64,000 nt of DNA from positions 1 through 64,000 of the forward strand of contig NZ_JAGQED010000010.1 of assembly GCF_018304965.1 (NCBI RefSeq). The letters run 5' to 3'. The stretch comes from Collimonas antrihumi (GTDB lineage: Bacteria; Pseudomonadota; Gammaproteobacteria; Burkholderiales; Burkholderiaceae_D). Both the position numbers and the translations under genes were made by a program. Below the pieces are notes generated by a model that was not told the origin of the DNA, ran no database searches, and saw only the letters and a list, made by a program, of their open reading frames with translations. Position 1 is the first letter of the stretch, and each line of letters begins with the position of its first letter. This document shows positions 34,876 through 45,281 of the stretch, in pieces.

Positions 34876-36765
34876 ATGACATTATCTTTATCACGCCGCT
34901 GCGGCGCGACCTTGAAGCCGCTCGCGCTTGCTTCAGCCATCCTCTCCACTGCGCTCTCAGCGACTCCTGTATCGGCGCAAACCACGCAAGACCAGGCTCT
35001 GGTGCCAGTGGTAGTCACCGCTGCCCGCATCGAGCAACCGCAAACCGATGCGTTACCGCACACTACTGTGATCAGCGCCGAAGACATCCGCAATTCGCAA
35101 GCGCCGGATCTGCCGGCATTGCTGGAACGCGAAGCCGGCATCCAGATCACCCGCGTCGGCGGCCCTGGCCAACAGGCTTCCTTGTTCATGCGCGGCGCGA
35201 ATTCCTCGGAAACCCTGATCATGATCGATGGCGTACCGATCCGGCGCCAGGCATCGTTTGGCTTGCCGGCGCTTGAGAATATCTTGCCGGACCAGATCGA
35301 TCACATCGAAATCGTGCGCGGCAACGTCTCGGCCATCTACGGTTCCGGCGCAATCGGCGGCGTAGTGCAGATCTTCACCAAACGCGGCAATGGCGCACCG
35401 GCGTTCAACGCTTCGGTTGAAGCCGGCTCGCGTGGCACTTACCAAGGTAATGTCGGCGTCAACGGCAAGAGCGGCGATACCCGTTATGCGCTGTCGTTGA
35501 CACGCTTCAAGACAGATGGATTCTCGGCGCAGAATCCTTTGCAAAACCCGAACGTCAATCCGGACCGCAATGGCGACGGCAATACCAGCGTCTCGGGTTC
35601 GGTATCGCAGGAATGGCGCAAGGGCAATGAGGTTGGCGCTCGCGTGTACGCCAACGATTCCAAGTACACTTTCGACGATGCTTTTGGCACGCCGACTGAC
35701 CGGAACAACGGCCATTCGAAGAGCCAGTCGATCGCGGTATTCTCGAAAAACAGCTTTACCCAGGACTGGACCTCAACCCTGACCGTGTCGCAAAACGTCA
35801 ACCGCGACAACCTGGAAGACCTGAGCAGCTTCGGTAACAGCAGCAACGGCTACAAGAGCACGCAAAACCTGCTGCAATGGGCCAATGAGTTGCGCTTGTC
35901 GCCGCTGTGGGTAGCCAATGCAGGTGTCGACGCCGGCCGTGAAAAGGCAGAGGTCAATTCCAACAGCAGCTTTGGCAATAGCAGCAATAGCTTCTCGCGT
36001 TCGACTTCCAGCGTGTACGCTGGCGTAAACGGCAAGATCGGCGCGCACCAGTTGCAATTGAATGTGCGGCATGACGATGTCGGCGGCTCAGGTTCGGACA
36101 ATACCGGTTACCTCGGTTATGGCTATGCGTTGACCGATAGCGTCAAGCTGATAGCCAATGCGTCGACTGCATTCAATGCGCCAACGCCAGTACAATTGTT
36201 CGACCCGCTGTATGGCAATATCAATCTGAAGGCGGAGCGTTCGAAATCCTACGAGCTGGGCGTGCAGTACGCAGCCGGCGCTACTTTGTTGCGCGCCACG
36301 CTGTTCGACACCCGCACGCGCGACCAGTTCGGCTACGATCCTGTTACCTTTCGAACCATCAATATTGCGCGCGCCAAGAACCAGGGCCTGGAGTTGAGCG
36401 CCAGCACTACGTTGCTAGCAATCGACTGGCGCGCCAGTTTGACTCTGCAGGATCCAAAGAACGAATCGACTGGCAAAACCTTGGTACGTCGCGCCAAGAC
36501 CTTGGGTTCGCTGGGCGCCGCCAAAAGCTTCGGCGCCTGGCGCATCGGCACCGATGTTCAATACACTAACAGCCGTACCGATATTCCCGGCAATCCAACA
36601 CTGGCTCCCTATTGGCTGACCAACGCCAATGCGCGCTATCAGTTGAACAAGGAAATATCGTTGTTCGGCCGTATTGATAATCTGTTCAATCGCGATTATC
36701 AAACCGCCTATGGCTATAACCAGCCATCACGCGGACTGTTTGTTGGTGTAAATTGGCAGCAGTAG
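34876..36765 (+). CDS. btuB: TonB-dependent vitamin B12 receptor
   Basis: Outer-membrane receptor of 629 residues. A signal peptide ends near TPVSAQ. The TonB box region VPVVVTAARIEQP follows, then the plug domain (IMIDGVPIRR, VRGNVSAIYGSGAIGGVVQIFT) and a 22-strand barrel. The C-terminal strand ends GLFVGVNWQQ, unusual because most barrels end in an aromatic residue. Control by the cobalamin riboswitch and the following btuCD make B12 the ligand. The ATG is chosen for its signal peptide. Confidence 0.93.
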   Translation: MTLSLSRRCGATLKPLALASAILSTALSATPVSAQTTQDQALVPVVVTAARIEQPQTDALPHTTVISAEDIRNSQAPDLPALLEREAGIQITRVGGPGQQASLFMRGANSSETLIMIDGVPIRRQASFGLPALENILPDQIDHIEIVRGNVSAIYGSGAIGGVVQIFTKRGNGAPAFNASVEAGSRGTYQGNVGVNGKSGDTRYALSLTRFKTDGFSAQNPLQNPNVNPDRNGDGNTSVSGSVSQEWRKGNEVGARVYANDSKYTFDDAFGTPTDRNNGHSKSQSIAVFSKNSFTQDWTSTLTVSQNVNRDNLEDLSSFGNSSNGYKSTQNLLQWANELRLSPLWVANAGVDAGREKAEVNSNSSFGNSSNSFSRSTSSVYAGVNGKIGAHQLQLNVRHDDVGGSGSDNTGYLGYGYALTDSVKLIANASTAFNAPTPVQLFDPLYGNINLKAERSKSYELGVQYAAGATLLRATLFDTRTRDQFGYDPVTFRTINIARAKNQGLELSASTTLLAIDWRASLTLQDPKNESTGKTLVRRAKTLGSLGAAKSFGAWRIGTDVQYTNSRTDIPGNPTLAPYWLTNANARYQLNKEISLFGRIDNLFNRDYQTAYGYNQPSRGLFVGVNWQQ

Positions 36766-36917
36766 CACTACATGCCTACTGCGCGACTCAATCTCTGGTC
36801 TGCGATGCTCGCTGTACTAGAATACAGCTCCGCTTCTCGACCAGACCTTGAGCCGCTCGCTACGGCCTGTAGAGCTACTGCAACTCTCTCTAACCAACCA
36901 ACGAATCGCCCACACCA

Positions 36918-37904
36918 TTGACTGGCCTTACTACCCTGCGCCGTGCCATCGCCATCTTGTGCTGCTTAGCGTTATTTGCAGCATTGGCGCTGGTGCTCGC
37001 GGTTTCTTGTGGCAGCAGTGGTTGCGGTTTGGCGGCCGATCAAATCTATCTGCCCTTGCGTTTGCCGCGTGCGCTGACCGCGTTCGTGGTTGGCGGCTTG
37101 CTGGCGCTGGCGGGGGCGTTGATGCAGGTATTGCTGCGCAATCCCCTGGCCGATCCATATGTGCTGGGCTTGTCCGGCGGTTCCGCTGCCGGGGCTTTAT
37201 CCGCGTTATTAATCGCTAGCCACTTCGGTTTCATGGGCGACGTTGCCGCTGCATCGGGCGCGGCCCTCGGCGCCGGGCTGGCGGTTTTGCTATTGTTCGG
37301 GCTGGCGCAGCAAGCGCTGCGGCGCCTGCCCGGTGTTGCCCAACACAGCGGTCATCGTCTGATACTGACTGGTGTGATGATCGCCGCCGGCTTCGGCGCG
37401 ATCGTGACGCTGGTGCTGACGCTGGCGCCTGACGGCCAGTTGCGCGGCATGCTGTTCTGGTTGATGGGCGATCTGGAAGATGCGCGCCTGTTATTGCCGG
37501 CGGCTGTGCTGCTGTTGTTGATTCTTGTATGGAGCGTGTTGAATGCGCGGCAGTTGAATCTGTTGGCGCGCGGCGAAGGTTTTGCGCAGTTGCTTGGAGT
37601 GCCGGTGCTGCGTTTGCGGTTGCTTACATTATGTGCGGCTTCATTGGCCACTGCGGCAGCGGTTACGGTGGCCGGCACAATTGGTTTTATCGGCCTGGTG
37701 GTGCCGCATGCGATACGCCTGCTGGTCGGTAATGACCAGCGGATCTTGTTGCCCGCCAGTGCGCTGGTCGGCGGCGCTGCGCTGGTGCTGGCGGATCTGG
37801 CGGCGCGCACAGTGGTAGCGCCTACCCAGTTGCCGGTTGGAGTGATTACAGCTCTGGTCGGTGTGCCGGTATTCTTGTGGCTGCTATCGCGCAGCAAGGC
37901 ATGA
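36918..37904 (+). CDS. btuC: Cobalamin ABC transporter permease
   Basis: A 328-residue FecCD-family permease with about ten transmembrane helices. The family motifs include LRLPRALTAFVVGGLLALAG, LRNPLADPYVLGLSGGSAAG and FIGLVVPHAIRLLVG. It imports B12 handed over by BtuF, driven by BtuD. The only upstream start in frame is TTG at 36918, without a clear ribosome binding site. An internal ATG would remove helix 1. It lies 152 bp after btuB and 10 bp before btuD. Confidence 0.9.
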   Translation: MTGLTTLRRAIAILCCLALFAALALVLAVSCGSSGCGLAADQIYLPLRLPRALTAFVVGGLLALAGALMQVLLRNPLADPYVLGLSGGSAAGALSALLIASHFGFMGDVAAASGAALGAGLAVLLLFGLAQQALRRLPGVAQHSGHRLILTGVMIAAGFGAIVTLVLTLAPDGQLRGMLFWLMGDLEDARLLLPAAVLLLLILVWSVLNARQLNLLARGEGFAQLLGVPVLRLRLLTLCAASLATAAAVTVAGTIGFIGLVVPHAIRLLVGNDQRILLPASALVGGAALVLADLAARTVVAPTQLPVGVITALVGVPVFLWLLSRSKA

Positions 37905-37914
37905 GGAGCCGGCC

Positions 37915-38700
37915 ATGAGCGAAGTCGCTATTCCATTATTGAGCACCGAACAACTGAGCGTCAGTGCCGGCCGCAGAGTCTTGTGCAGCGGGCTTGACTG
38001 GCAGATTGCGCCGGGCCAGTTCTGGTGCGTGCTCGGCCGTAACGGCATCGGCAAGACTACTTTATTGCATACGCTGGCTGGGCTGCATCGCCCGGCTGGC
38101 GGCCGTGTGAAGATCCAGGGTGAGGATATCCAGTCTACTCCGGCACAGCAACTGGCGCGCTTGCGTGGATTGCTGGCGCAGCAGCAGGCCGATGCATTTT
38201 CCAGCAGCGTGCTGGCGGCGGTGATCGCCGGCCGTCATCCCTATCAGTTCGGTTTCGGTTGGGATATGGAAGAGGACCGGGCGCTGGCAATGCAAGCGTT
38301 GGAGCAGGTCAGGATGGCTGCTTTCAGCGCCCACGATGTGATGCACTTGTCGGGTGGTGAGAGGCAGCGGGTGGCGTTGGCTACTTTGCTGACGCAAGAC
38401 CCGTTGCTGTTCATGCTGGATGAACCTACCGCCCATCAGGATGCCGCGGCGCAAATCGTCGTGATGGAATTATTGCGCCGCCTCGCGCCGCAAAAAGCAG
38501 TGATCGCGGCTTGTCACGATATCAATCTGGTGGCGCGTTATGCTAGCCACGTGCTGCTGTTGGGGGATGGCCAGGTGTGGCAGGGCAGTACGGACAGCGT
38601 GCTGCAACCTGAGATTCTGCAGGCGGCATTTTCCTGTCCGTTTGAAGTGGTGGAAAACGGCTCGCGGCGTTTGTTCATGCCGGTTGCCGGCGTGCCCTAA
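37915..38700 (+). CDS. btuD: Cobalamin ABC transporter ATPase
   Basis: A 261-residue ATP-binding subunit. Walker A GRNGIGKTT (41-49), signature LSGGERQR, Walker B LLFMLDEPT, and a His switch in AACHDINLVAR. GAGGAG precedes the ATG. It is convergent with btuF, 33 bp apart. Confidence 0.92.
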   Translation: MSEVAIPLLSTEQLSVSAGRRVLCSGLDWQIAPGQFWCVLGRNGIGKTTLLHTLAGLHRPAGGRVKIQGEDIQSTPAQQLARLRGLLAQQQADAFSSSVLAAVIAGRHPYQFGFGWDMEEDRALAMQALEQVRMAAFSAHDVMHLSGGERQRVALATLLTQDPLLFMLDEPTAHQDAAAQIVVMELLRRLAPQKAVIAACHDINLVARYASHVLLLGDGQVWQGSTDSVLQPEILQAAFSCPFEVVENGSRRLFMPVAGVP

Positions 38701-38733
38701 AGATTTTCTTTATTCAAAGAGGCCGTCAAAAAA

Positions 38734-39651
38734 CTACCGGCGCCGGCTACGCGCCAGATCCAGCTTCTCGCATAGCTCGGCTGCGCCATCCAGGATGCGC
38801 GGCCCGGGGCGGCTCATCCAGTTTGGAGTGAGGGTAAACAGATTGTTGCCAGCCACCGCAGCGAGCTGGGGAAAGCGTTGCCAGCTGGTGCTGGGTGAGC
38901 TGCCGCCATCCGCTGCAAAGATTACTTCCGGATTGGCTTGCAACACCGCTTCCGTGCTGACGGTCGGCGCCAGTTGCGGCAGCTTGCCGAACACGTTTTC
39001 ACCACCGCACAAACGGATCACGCTAGTCACCATATGGCTGTCATTGAGCGTCATCAGCGGCTTTTTCCATATCTGATAAAACACGCGCACAGTCGGTCGT
39101 TGCCGATAGGTCGCATCAAGCTGTGCCAGGCGAGCCTTGAAAGCGGTGGCTGCCGCCGTGCCGGCATCTTCGGTGCCGGCCAGTTGCGCTAGGCGTAGCA
39201 GGGACGAAGCGACGACGTCCAGCTGTCGCGGTTCGCTTTCAAAAACCGGGATGCCGATGGCGCGCAACCTGGCAATCTGGGTGGCTGAATTACCGCTGCT
39301 CCAGGCCACGACCAAATCCGGCTTGAGAGAAATAATGCGTTCGATGTCCAATGCGCTGCTGCTGCCGACGGAAGGTATCTGTTTGGCTGCGGGAGGGTAG
39401 TCGCTATAGTCGCTGACGCCGACTACGTAAGCACCGGCGCCGACAGCAAACAACAGCTCGGTCGCGTGCGGCGCCAGGCTGACGATGCGATGTGCGGGCT
39501 GCGCTAGCACCACATTATGCTGGGCATCGTCGCGCACCGTGATGCCTTGGGTGTTTGCGGCAGCGGCGAACGAAGCCACCACAGCCATTCCAGCCGTAGC
39601 TAGCAAGGCGCGAGTTAGTCCGTTGTGGTGGTACTGTTGCGGCCGTTGCAC
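38734..39651 (-). CDS. btuF: Periplasmic cobalamin-binding protein
   Basis: A 305-residue class III solute-binding protein. A signal peptide (LLATAGMAVVASFAAAA) precedes the mature part HRIVSLAPHATELLFAVGA, the common BtuF/FhuD-type opening. The lobes are joined by one long helix as in BtuF. It delivers B12 to BtuCD. It lies 14 bp behind panC on the minus strand, so it is read with panC and not from the B12 riboswitch. Siderophore binding is possible by family, but btuBCD next to it argue for B12. Confidence 0.9.
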   Translation of the reverse strand: MQRPQQYHHNGLTRALLATAGMAVVASFAAAANTQGITVRDDAQHNVVLAQPAHRIVSLAPHATELLFAVGAGAYVVGVSDYSDYPPAAKQIPSVGSSSALDIERIISLKPDLVVAWSSGNSATQIARLRAIGIPVFESEPRQLDVVASSLLRLAQLAGTEDAGTAAATAFKARLAQLDATYRQRPTVRVFYQIWKKPLMTLNDSHMVTSVIRLCGGENVFGKLPQLAPTVSTEAVLQANPEVIFAADGGSSPSTSWQRFPQLAAVAGNNLFTLTPNWMSRPGPRILDGAAELCEKLDLARSRRR

Positions 39652-39665
39652 GGTAGCATCCAGGC

Positions 39666-40594
<929 letters not shown>

Positions 40595-40629
40595 TCAACT
40601 GATTAGGGAAAACGGTCAAATTAAAAAAT

Positions 40630-41493
40630 TTATGCAACGGCGTAAGTGGGCGAGTAGGCCAGTCGTACATAGATAGGCGCGAACGGTTCGGCCTGGGTGA
40701 TTTCAATCAGCGTTTCTTTCGCCAGCTCGAGCATGGCGATGAAATTCACCACCAGCACAGGCACCCCGCGCGACGGATCGAACAATTCGGCGAACTCGAC
40801 AAAGCGCGACGATTGCAGGCGCCGCAAAATCCCGGTCATGTGCTCCCGTACCGACAGTTCTTCGCGGCTGATGGTGTGGTGGGCCGTCAGCTTGGCACGC
40901 TTGATGACATCGGCCCAGGCAGCTTGCAGATCGTCCAGGTTGACTTCCGGCCAGCGCGTGACGATGCTTTGTTCGATGTAGATCTGGGTGCGGACATAAT
41001 CGCGTCCGAGTTGCGGCAGGGCGTCGATCTCGCGCGCCGCCAGTTTCATCTGTTCGTATTCAAGCAGGCGCCGCACCAGTTCCGCGCGCGGATCTTCGGC
41101 TTCTTCGCTGTCGGTTTTACGAACCGGCAGCAGCATGCGCGATTTGATTTCGATCAGCATGGCTGCCATCAGCAGATATTCTGCAGCCAGTTCCAGGTTG
41201 GTAATGCGGATCTGGTCGACGTATTCCAGATATTGCAAGGTGACTTGCGCCATCGGGATGTCGAGGATATTGAAATTCTGCTTGCGGATCAGGTACAGCA
41301 GCAGATCGAGCGGGCCTTCGAATGCTTCCAGGAAGACTTCCAGCGCATCCGGCGGAATGTAGAGATCGGTCGGCATGCGGAACAGCGGCTCGCCGTACAG
41401 GCGCGCAAAAGCCACGCCGTCGATCACATTCGGTGTCGAATCGGGTTGACCTTCTAGTGTCAGTTCGGCAGCATCCGACAAATTCTGGCTCAT
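40630..41493 (-). CDS. scpA: Segregation and condensation protein A
   Basis: A 287-residue kleisin that bridges SMC and ScpB in chromosome condensation. The N-terminal pattern FLEAFEGPLDLLLYLIRKQ and the following NILDIPMAQVTLQYL are the family signature. The acidic C-terminus is less conserved. It lies 33 bp behind the DUF3460 gene and 124 bp before panC. Confidence 0.93.
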   Translation of the reverse strand: MSQNLSDAAELTLEGQPDSTPNVIDGVAFARLYGEPLFRMPTDLYIPPDALEVFLEAFEGPLDLLLYLIRKQNFNILDIPMAQVTLQYLEYVDQIRITNLELAAEYLLMAAMLIEIKSRMLLPVRKTDSEEAEDPRAELVRRLLEYEQMKLAAREIDALPQLGRDYVRTQIYIEQSIVTRWPEVNLDDLQAAWADVIKRAKLTAHHTISREELSVREHMTGILRRLQSSRFVEFAELFDPSRGVPVLVVNFIAMLELAKETLIEITQAEPFAPIYVRLAYSPTYAVA

Positions 41494-41526
41494 CTGATCG
41501 TTACCTGATCTCGAATGAATTGTGAA

Positions 41527-41736
41527 TTAGTGATTGTTTTGATACACATAGGGCTGTTGATCGACGCGCGATTCCTGGGTGCGCAGCTGGCTGTCCAGGT
41601 CGATCGGGGTCTTGTCCCACAGCAGGGCGCGGCCGGCGAGTTGCTGTTCTTCCAGCTTTGGATTCTTTTCCTTGAGTTCTTCAACGAATTTGGTGATGTC
41701 GGATTGGTAACCGTAAATTTGTTTGGAAAATTTCAT
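41527..41736 (-). CDS. DUF3460 small protein
   Basis: A 69-residue protein of the DUF3460 family, beginning MKFSKQIYGYQSDITKFVEE and containing LLWDKTPIDLD. It occurs directly before scpA in many Burkholderiales. Function unknown. It is soluble and charged, without signal. It is divergent from the BamE-like gene. Confidence 0.85.
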   Translation of the reverse strand: MKFSKQIYGYQSDITKFVEELKEKNPKLEEQQLAGRALLWDKTPIDLDSQLRTQESRVDQQPYVYQNNH

Positions 41737-41889
41737 GGGTGCTTTGAATAATAGGCTGGGATCAGGCGCTATTTTATGCTATTTCGGGTTGCCCGAACGG
41801 TTTGTCGTCGGTGGTGGTGGGTTTGCTACATATCCAAGTAGCAACAAAATGAAGATATACTGGGACAATTATCGGATAGAGGAGGCAGC

Positions 41890-42408
41890 ATGAACCCATG
41901 GGTACGCAGGATTTTGACCGTAGTTGTCCCATTTGTTGCGCCATTTCTCATTGCCGCTTGCGACCAGAACGGTAATTTCGTACAGGAGGCCGGATTGGAA
42001 AAACTGAACCGCGGGGTATCGTCAGAAGCCGATGTCCGCAACGCCATGGGCCAGCCGGATACGGTGTGGGAAAAAGAAAACGGCGAGCGTACGCTGGAGT
42101 ATCCCAAAGGACCAGCCGGCGCGCGCACCTGGATGTTCTATATCGGCAAGGATGGCAAGCTGAGTGATTACAAGCAGGTGCTGACCGAAGAGAATTTCGC
42201 CAGGATCAAGGTCGGCATGCGCAAGGAAGAGGTGCGCCAGATGCTAGGCAAGCCACGCACTGTGGTGCAGTTCACGCGGAAGAACGAGGAAGTGTGGGAC
42301 TGGCGCTATACCCAGAGCGATGCCAGCCAGGCTTTCTTTAATGTGCACATGGATATCACCGGCGGGCTGGTGACCGGTACTTCGGTATCGCAATTGTCCG
42401 GGCACTAA
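41890..42408 (+). CDS. BamE-like lipoprotein with two SmpA/OmlA repeats
   Basis: A 172-residue outer-membrane lipoprotein. The lipobox is LIAAC at residues 20-24. Two copies of the SmpA/OmlA pattern follow: GLEKLNRGVSSEADVRNAMG with QPDTVW, and FARIKVGMRKEEVRQMLG with KPRTVV. True BamE has one copy and is shorter, so this is a duplicated relative, not necessarily the Bam subunit. An AGAGGAGGCAGC ribosome binding site precedes ATG. Confidence 0.8.
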   Translation: MNPWVRRILTVVVPFVAPFLIAACDQNGNFVQEAGLEKLNRGVSSEADVRNAMGQPDTVWEKENGERTLEYPKGPAGARTWMFYIGKDGKLSDYKQVLTEENFARIKVGMRKEEVRQMLGKPRTVVQFTRKNEEVWDWRYTQSDASQAFFNVHMDITGGLVTGTSVSQLSGH

Positions 42409-42415
42409 CCCGATA

Positions 42416-42895
42416 TTAACGCCTGAGCCAGCGCCGCATCACCAGCGGCGATTCTTCCAACGGATTGGCGCGGGTATATTCAAGTTCCGGCGCCAGTTCG
42501 AATTCAAACACAGCATACAAATCGACCACCCTGATTTGACCGGCGCGTACCGCCAGCCGCAGTTCCTGGATGTCGGCGCTGCGGGCGCGGTGGATTACCG
42601 CTTCCATCAAATGCTGCGATAAGCTCTGGCCGCGATAGGCCGGCAACACCCCCATACGCAGGATTTCCCAGACCTCGGTTTCGGTGTCTGACGGCAGCCA
42701 GCGCACCGAACCGATCGGCTGGTCATCCAGCGACAGCAAGAAGCCGCCGCCGCGTTGCAGGTCTTGTTGCACCCGTTCCGTGTGTTCGTGATGGCCGCTG
42801 GAGCTGGCGATAACACGTTCGGCCCAGCAGGCGCGAGTCAGCTCGGCGATCAGTACGGCATCGTCGGCGCTGGCTTCACGAACCTGCAGATTCAT
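42416..42895 (-). CDS. GNAT-family acetyltransferase
   Basis: A 159-residue acetyltransferase. The acetyl-CoA motif is LRMGVLPAYRGQSLSQHLM (R/Q-x-x-G-x-G/S type). The substrate is unknown. It lies 18 bp behind metG and probably shares its transcript. It is convergent with the lipoprotein gene, 7 bp apart. Confidence 0.83.
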   Translation of the reverse strand: MNLQVREASADDAVLIAELTRACWAERVIASSSGHHEHTERVQQDLQRGGGFLLSLDDQPIGSVRWLPSDTETEVWEILRMGVLPAYRGQSLSQHLMEAVIHRARSADIQELRLAVRAGQIRVVDLYAVFEFELAPELEYTRANPLEESPLVMRRWLRR

Positions 42896-42913
42896 CGTGG
42901 GTTGCTTAGTGGA

Positions 42914-45019
42914 TTAGCTGACCCGCATGCCAGGTTCTGCGCCTGGCCACGGATTGAGCACATAGATGCCGGGATTGGTTTTCTCGTCGGCGGCCGAAGC
43001 AGCCAGCACCATGCCTTCCGAGATGCCGAACTTCATCTTGCGCGGCGCCAGGTTAGCCACCATCACCGTCAGTTTGCCGATCAGTTCTTCCGGCTGGTAG
43101 GAAGACTTGATGCCGGAGAATACGTTGCGCAAGCGACCTTCGCCGACATCAAGCGTCAGCCGCAGCAATTTGTCGGAACCGTCTACATGCTCGCAATTGA
43201 CGATTTTGGCGATGCGCAAATCGACCTTCACGAAATCGTCGATCTTGATTTCAGCGGCCAGCGGTTCAATTGTGCTGGCGCTGCTGTCTTCTGTGCCCGC
43301 AACTTCCGTCGCAGTTGGTGTTGTAGCCGGTGCGGGCGCATCGAACAAGGCATCCAGCATCTTCGGCTCGACCCGTGTCATCAGGTGCGAGTAGGCATTG
43401 ATGCGATGACCATCGGCCAAAGGCCGGGTCACATCGGACCACACCAGCGGCTGGATTTGCAGGAAATCTTCAACCTGCGCTGCCAGTGCCGGCAATACCG
43501 GTTTCAGGTAAATAGTAAGGATCCGGAACGCTTCCAGCAAGCGGCTGCAGACTTCATGCAGCGCTGCTTCCTTGCTTGGATCCTTGGCCAGTTCCCATGG
43601 CTTGTTGGCGTCGACGTAAGCGTTGATGAGGTCGGCTTGCTCCATCACTGCGCGTAGGGCTTTGCCATATTCGCGGCCGTCGTACAGCGCCTGGATATCG
43701 TTTGCAACCGCACGCAGCCTGGCCAGGAACGGATCGTTGTCGGTGGCCCAGGCTGTGCTCAGCTTGCCGTCGAATTTCTTGGCGATGAAACCGGCAGCGC
43801 GGCTGGCGATGTTGATGTACTTGCCGATCAAGTCGGAGTTCACGCGGGCGACAAAATCTTCCGGATTGAAATCGATATCTTCCACCTTGGCGCTCAACTT
43901 GGCCGCGATGTAATAGCGCATCCACTCCGGATTCATGCCGAGTTCGAGATAGCGCAGCGGTGAAATGCCGGTGCCGCGCGATTTCGACATTTTTTCGCCG
44001 GAGACTGTCAGGAAGCCATGCACGAACACATTGTTCGGCACTTTCAAACCGGAGAAGTGCAGCATCGCCGGCCAGAACAGCGTATGGAAATAAGTGATGT
44101 CCTTGCCGATGAAGTGATACTGCTCGGTCTTCGGATCGGCCATGAAGGCGTCGTAGTCGCGCCCGATCTTGCCGAAATAATTTTTCAGCGAAGCCAGGTA
44201 GCCGACCGGCGCATCCAGCCAGACGTAGAAATACTTGCCCGGCTCATCCGGAATCTCGATCCCGAAATACGGCGCATCGCGGCTGATATCCCAGTCGCCC
44301 ATGCCGCCGTCGCTTTCCAGCCATTCCTTGGCCTTGTTGGCAACTTCGGATTGCAGGCGAGGTTTACCGTCAGCGTTACCCAAAGCCCAGCCGCGCAGGA
44401 ATTCCACGCATTGCGGATCGGACAACCTGAAGAAAAAGTGTTCCGACGATTTCATCACCGGCGTCGCGCCGGTCAGCGTCGAGTAGGGATTCTTCAGGTC
44501 GGTCGGCGCATATACGGAGCTGCAGACTTCGCAGGAATCGCCGTACTGGTCTTTGGCGCCGCATTTCGGGCACTCGCCCTTGATGTAACGGTCCGGCAGG
44601 AACATGTTCTTGACCGGATCGAAGAATTGCTCGATGGTCTTGGTCGAGATGAAGCCGGCCGCTTTCAGCTTGCGATAGATGTCGCGCGACAGTTCGTGGT
44701 TTTCCGGGCCGTCGGTCGAGTGCCAGTTATCGAAGCCGATATGGAAGCCGTCCAGGTATTGCTTGCGGCCGGCAGCGATCTGCGCCACGAATTCCTGCGG
44801 CGTGATGCCGGCTTTTTCGGCGGCGATCATGATCGGCGCGCCGTGGGCATCGTCAGCACCCACAAAATTGACCTCGTGGCCCTGCATTCGCTGGAACCGC
44901 ACCCAGATGTCGGCCTGGATATATTCCATGATGTGACCGATGTGAAACGCTGCGTTGGCGTAAGGCAGGGCGGTAGTGACGAATAATTGGCGAGGAGTTG
45001 AAGTCAAAGTGATGCTCAT
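42914..45019 (-). CDS. metG: Methionyl-tRNA synthetase
   Basis: A 701-residue class I synthetase. HIGH at 26-29, the zinc knuckle [17 protein letters not shown], and KMSKS in [10 protein letters not shown]. The C-terminal EMAP-II-like tRNA-binding domain ([21 protein letters not shown]) is fused, as in the long dimeric form. A Pro/Ala/Thr-rich linker precedes it. ATG 45019 is the conserved start; the frame continues upstream without family features. Confidence 0.96.
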   Translation of the reverse strand: MSITLTSTPRQLFVTTALPYANAAFHIGHIMEYIQADIWVRFQRMQGHEVNFVGADDAHGAPIMIAAEKAGITPQEFVAQIAAGRKQYLDGFHIGFDNWHSTDGPENHELSRDIYRKLKAAGFISTKTIEQFFDPVKNMFLPDRYIKGECPKCGAKDQYGDSCEVCSSVYAPTDLKNPYSTLTGATPVMKSSEHFFFRLSDPQCVEFLRGWALGNADGKPRLQSEVANKAKEWLESDGGMGDWDISRDAPYFGIEIPDEPGKYFYVWLDAPVGYLASLKNYFGKIGRDYDAFMADPKTEQYHFIGKDITYFHTLFWPAMLHFSGLKVPNNVFVHGFLTVSGEKMSKSRGTGISPLRYLELGMNPEWMRYYIAAKLSAKVEDIDFNPEDFVARVNSDLIGKYINIASRAAGFIAKKFDGKLSTAWATDNDPFLARLRAVANDIQALYDGREYGKALRAVMEQADLINAYVDANKPWELAKDPSKEAALHEVCSRLLEAFRILTIYLKPVLPALAAQVEDFLQIQPLVWSDVTRPLADGHRINAYSHLMTRVEPKMLDALFDAPAPATTPTATEVAGTEDSSASTIEPLAAEIKIDDFVKVDLRIAKIVNCEHVDGSDKLLRLTLDVGEGRLRNVFSGIKSSYQPEELIGKLTVMVANLAPRKMKFGISEGMVLAASAADEKTNPGIYVLNPWPGAEPGMRVS

Positions 45020-45116
45020 TTGGCAATGAATTTGCAACGACAAGCGCTGCGGGTTGGAATAAAAGAGTGATTTTAGCAGCCAACGACGACAATTGCGGGA
45101 TAGCGAGCTCAAGTGA

Positions 45117-45207
45117 GTAGGGTGGGCAAGCTTTTTTGCCCACGTGCGCCCGGAAAAAGCATGGTGATGAGAGAGAGGTCACGCGTGGGCACGGGTGCCC
45201 ACCCTAC
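45117..45207. repeat. REP/BIME-like inverted repeat (copy 2)
   Basis: Begins GTAGGGTGGGCAAGC and ends GGGTGCCCACCCTAC. Internal arms TTGCCCACGTG and CACGCGTGGGCACG fold each end. It lies in the divergent space between metG and apbC. It has the same ends as copies 1 and 3. Confidence 0.8.
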
Positions 45208-45281
45208 ATCGGCGTCAGCGGAATGACGGTGATTTGGTTTAGACTTGGCGCATCTTATTAGAAATGCATAGAGGAAAAGTA

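Noticed and set aside
45264-45281. Earlier start for apbC (MHRGKV)
   Set aside because: The GAGGAAAAG site fits ATG 45282, and family similarity begins there.
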